A stretch of 64,000 nt of DNA from contig JBEVVG010000001.1 of the NCBI GenBank assembly GCA_040507225.1, positions 496,001-560,000 of the forward strand, read 5' to 3'. Under the pieces are notes generated by a model. It was given only the letters and a program-made list of their open reading frames with translations. It searched no databases and was not told where the DNA came from. The DNA is from Thiodiazotropha sp040507225. GTDB lineage: Bacteria; Pseudomonadota; Gammaproteobacteria; Chromatiales; Chromatiaceae. Positions 63,013 to 64,000 of the stretch are shown here, piece after piece. How positions within the stretch are numbered: position 1 is the stretch's first letter; each line of letters begins with the position of its first letter. The position numbers and the translations under genes were made by a program.

Positions 63013-64000
63013 GATCGACTGCCTGTGATGCGAATATGCGAAGTGACTTGATTGCCCGAGGCGTTGGCGGAACGGATCTCGACATTCAACTGAGCCGCCT
63101 CCAACTGCTTTTTCAAGGGTTCGAGGGCCTGTAATTCCTTGATCGTAAGTTGCAGGTCGAGTTGACCGTCCCGGAAGCTGATGCTCTCAAGGGTCGTGTT
63201 GGGGGCTTTTTTGACGATCTCCGCTGCAGGTACGAAGAGTGTCGCGAACTGAGTGAATCCTCCGCCGCTACCCTGCAGTACTTTCAACTGCTGCTCCATC
63301 TGTACCCTCGGGTCGACGATACGCTTGATCTCCGGAAAGGCCTGCTGGAAGGTGCTTCTGATCTCCTGGGCAAGTGCCTCGCTCTGGCGCTCGTAGCTGT
63401 AGTAGTCCTTCACACTGGTCGCCATGGCTATTCCGACGAAGACCCCAGCCAGCACGGCTGCAGGTAGCCAACGCTTCCATTGCAGGGTCATCTTGTCGAC
63501 CCGCAGGTAGTCGCCCTGAAGCAGGTTGATCTGCTCCTTTTCATTCAGAGCGGATGCCAGCAGGGCAGTCAGCTGGGCTCGCGAGGCGATCGGCTCAATG
63601 CTGACCTCAGCGTCGGCGGCGATGGATTCGAGACCGGATATTGGTTCGATAGCCTCGAGACAATGCAGCAGCAGTCTTTGCGGTGGATGGTCCTCCGCCT
63701 GCCTCAACGCCATCTGCAGGAATCCCGGCGCATTCATCGCGTCCACGCTGAATCCCTGGTTCAGCCGGGTCTGCACCAGCAGGTATTGGTCATCCTGGTA
63801 GAGCGTCCAGGTCTCTTCATGACGGGGCAGGCAGGTGAGATCGGCGAACACACCCATGGGCTCCAGACCGGCGTTTTCCAGCCGCTCGAGCCAGGCATCG
63901 AGGCGCTGGCGGGCAATCACCAGCACCGGTGTGACCTGCTCGGCATCGATGCTGCCTGCCGCGAAGTGCAGATCGTCAATATCTTCGCTGAGCTCGTTTT
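63009..64000 (-). CDS. gspL: GspL, type II secretion protein L (5' end outside window)
   Basis: The C-terminal 330 residues of GspL; the frame is open to the window edge. The actin-like cytoplasmic domain end (LVIARQRLDAWLERLENAGL), a linker with a membrane helix (WLPAAVLAGVFVGIAMATSV) and the periplasmic ferredoxin-like domain (LQLTIKELQALEPLKKQLEA) are visible. GspL recruits GspE and contacts GspM. Upstream genes gspG-K probably lie beyond 64000. Confidence 0.92.
   Translation of the reverse strand, partial: NELSEDIDDLHFAAGSIDAEQVTPVLVIARQRLDAWLERLENAGLEPMGVFADLTCLPRHEETWTLYQDDQYLLVQTRLNQGFSVDAMNAPGFLQMALRQAEDHPPQRLLLHCLEAIEPISGLESIAADAEVSIEPIASRAQLTALLASALNEKEQINLLQGDYLRVDKMTLQWKRWLPAAVLAGVFVGIAMATSVKDYYSYERQSEALAQEIRSTFQQAFPEIKRIVDPRVQMEQQLKVLQGSGGGFTQFATLFVPAAEIVKKAPNTTLESISFRDGQLDLQLTIKELQALEPLKKQLEAAQLNVEIRSANASGNQVTSHIRITGSRS

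Overview
The window is a stretch of chromosome from a gammaproteobacterium, with G+C near 58-60 % by eye, densely packed and mostly housekeeping. The evidence is synteny: tsaE-amiB-mutL-miaA-hfq-hflX-hflK-hflC-DUF2065-hisZ-purA, the uvrY-uvrC-pgsA group next to tRNA-Gly/Cys/Leu, cmoAB, and a type II secretion cluster. MutL carries an endonuclease motif, as in Pseudomonas-like lineages and unlike the enteric MutH-dependent type. No marker fixes the order; Chromatiales or a related free-living or symbiotic lineage is a guess. I see no insertion sequence, phage, CRISPR array or resistance island.

Layout. 1-11971 (+): the tsaE-to-purA supercluster (cell-wall splitting, mismatch repair, tRNA modification, RNA chaperone, membrane-protease regulators, histidine and purine synthesis). 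12115-14549: pabB, an RDD membrane protein and a PilZ protein. 14936-18261: a large two-PAS histidine kinase and a FixJ-type regulator. 18269-21265: an MFS carrier and cmoA-cmoB. 21388-23223 (-): lipoamide dehydrogenase plus an OsmC protein. 23409-26412: a small exported protein and glcD-glcE. 26627-31416 (+): a six-gene TonB energising operon (DUF3450, TtpC-like ExbB, ExbB, ExbD, TonB, TPR), followed by an OprC/NosA-like copper receptor and a PhoD-type phosphatase. 35636-45157: EamA transporter, lysine-rich DUF2934 protein, phosphoglucomutase, an outer-membrane barrel, htpG, adk, thioredoxin, DUF1249. 45398-51630: uvrY, a family-5 uracil-DNA glycosylase, uvrC, pgsA, an exported Hsp20-like protein, about 1 kb without genes, then tRNA-Leu/Cys/Gly on the minus strand. 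51779-56343: GNAT-like protein, iscR, prmB, a small unknown, hemN. 56414-64000 (-): a lipoprotein and gspL-M-N-D-E-F.

Genes that appear to work together: the TonB hexad with the copper receptor, whose CxxxM and HxM copper-ligand motifs are both visible; Lpd with OsmC as a possible thiol-peroxidase couple; CmoA with CmoB for cmo5U34; GlcD with GlcE, although glcF is not adjacent; and UvrC with UDG as a repair pair downstream of a GacA/UvrY regulator.

Nothing here is a clearly new system. The observations most worth checking are the Lpd-OsmC pair, the copper/TonB module, the inverted tRNA cluster with its gene-free flank, the exported Hsp20, and two small unknowns: a twin-CX12C periplasmic protein and an H1-like DUF2934 protein. 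All start sites and family calls come from reading the sequence; no database search was run.
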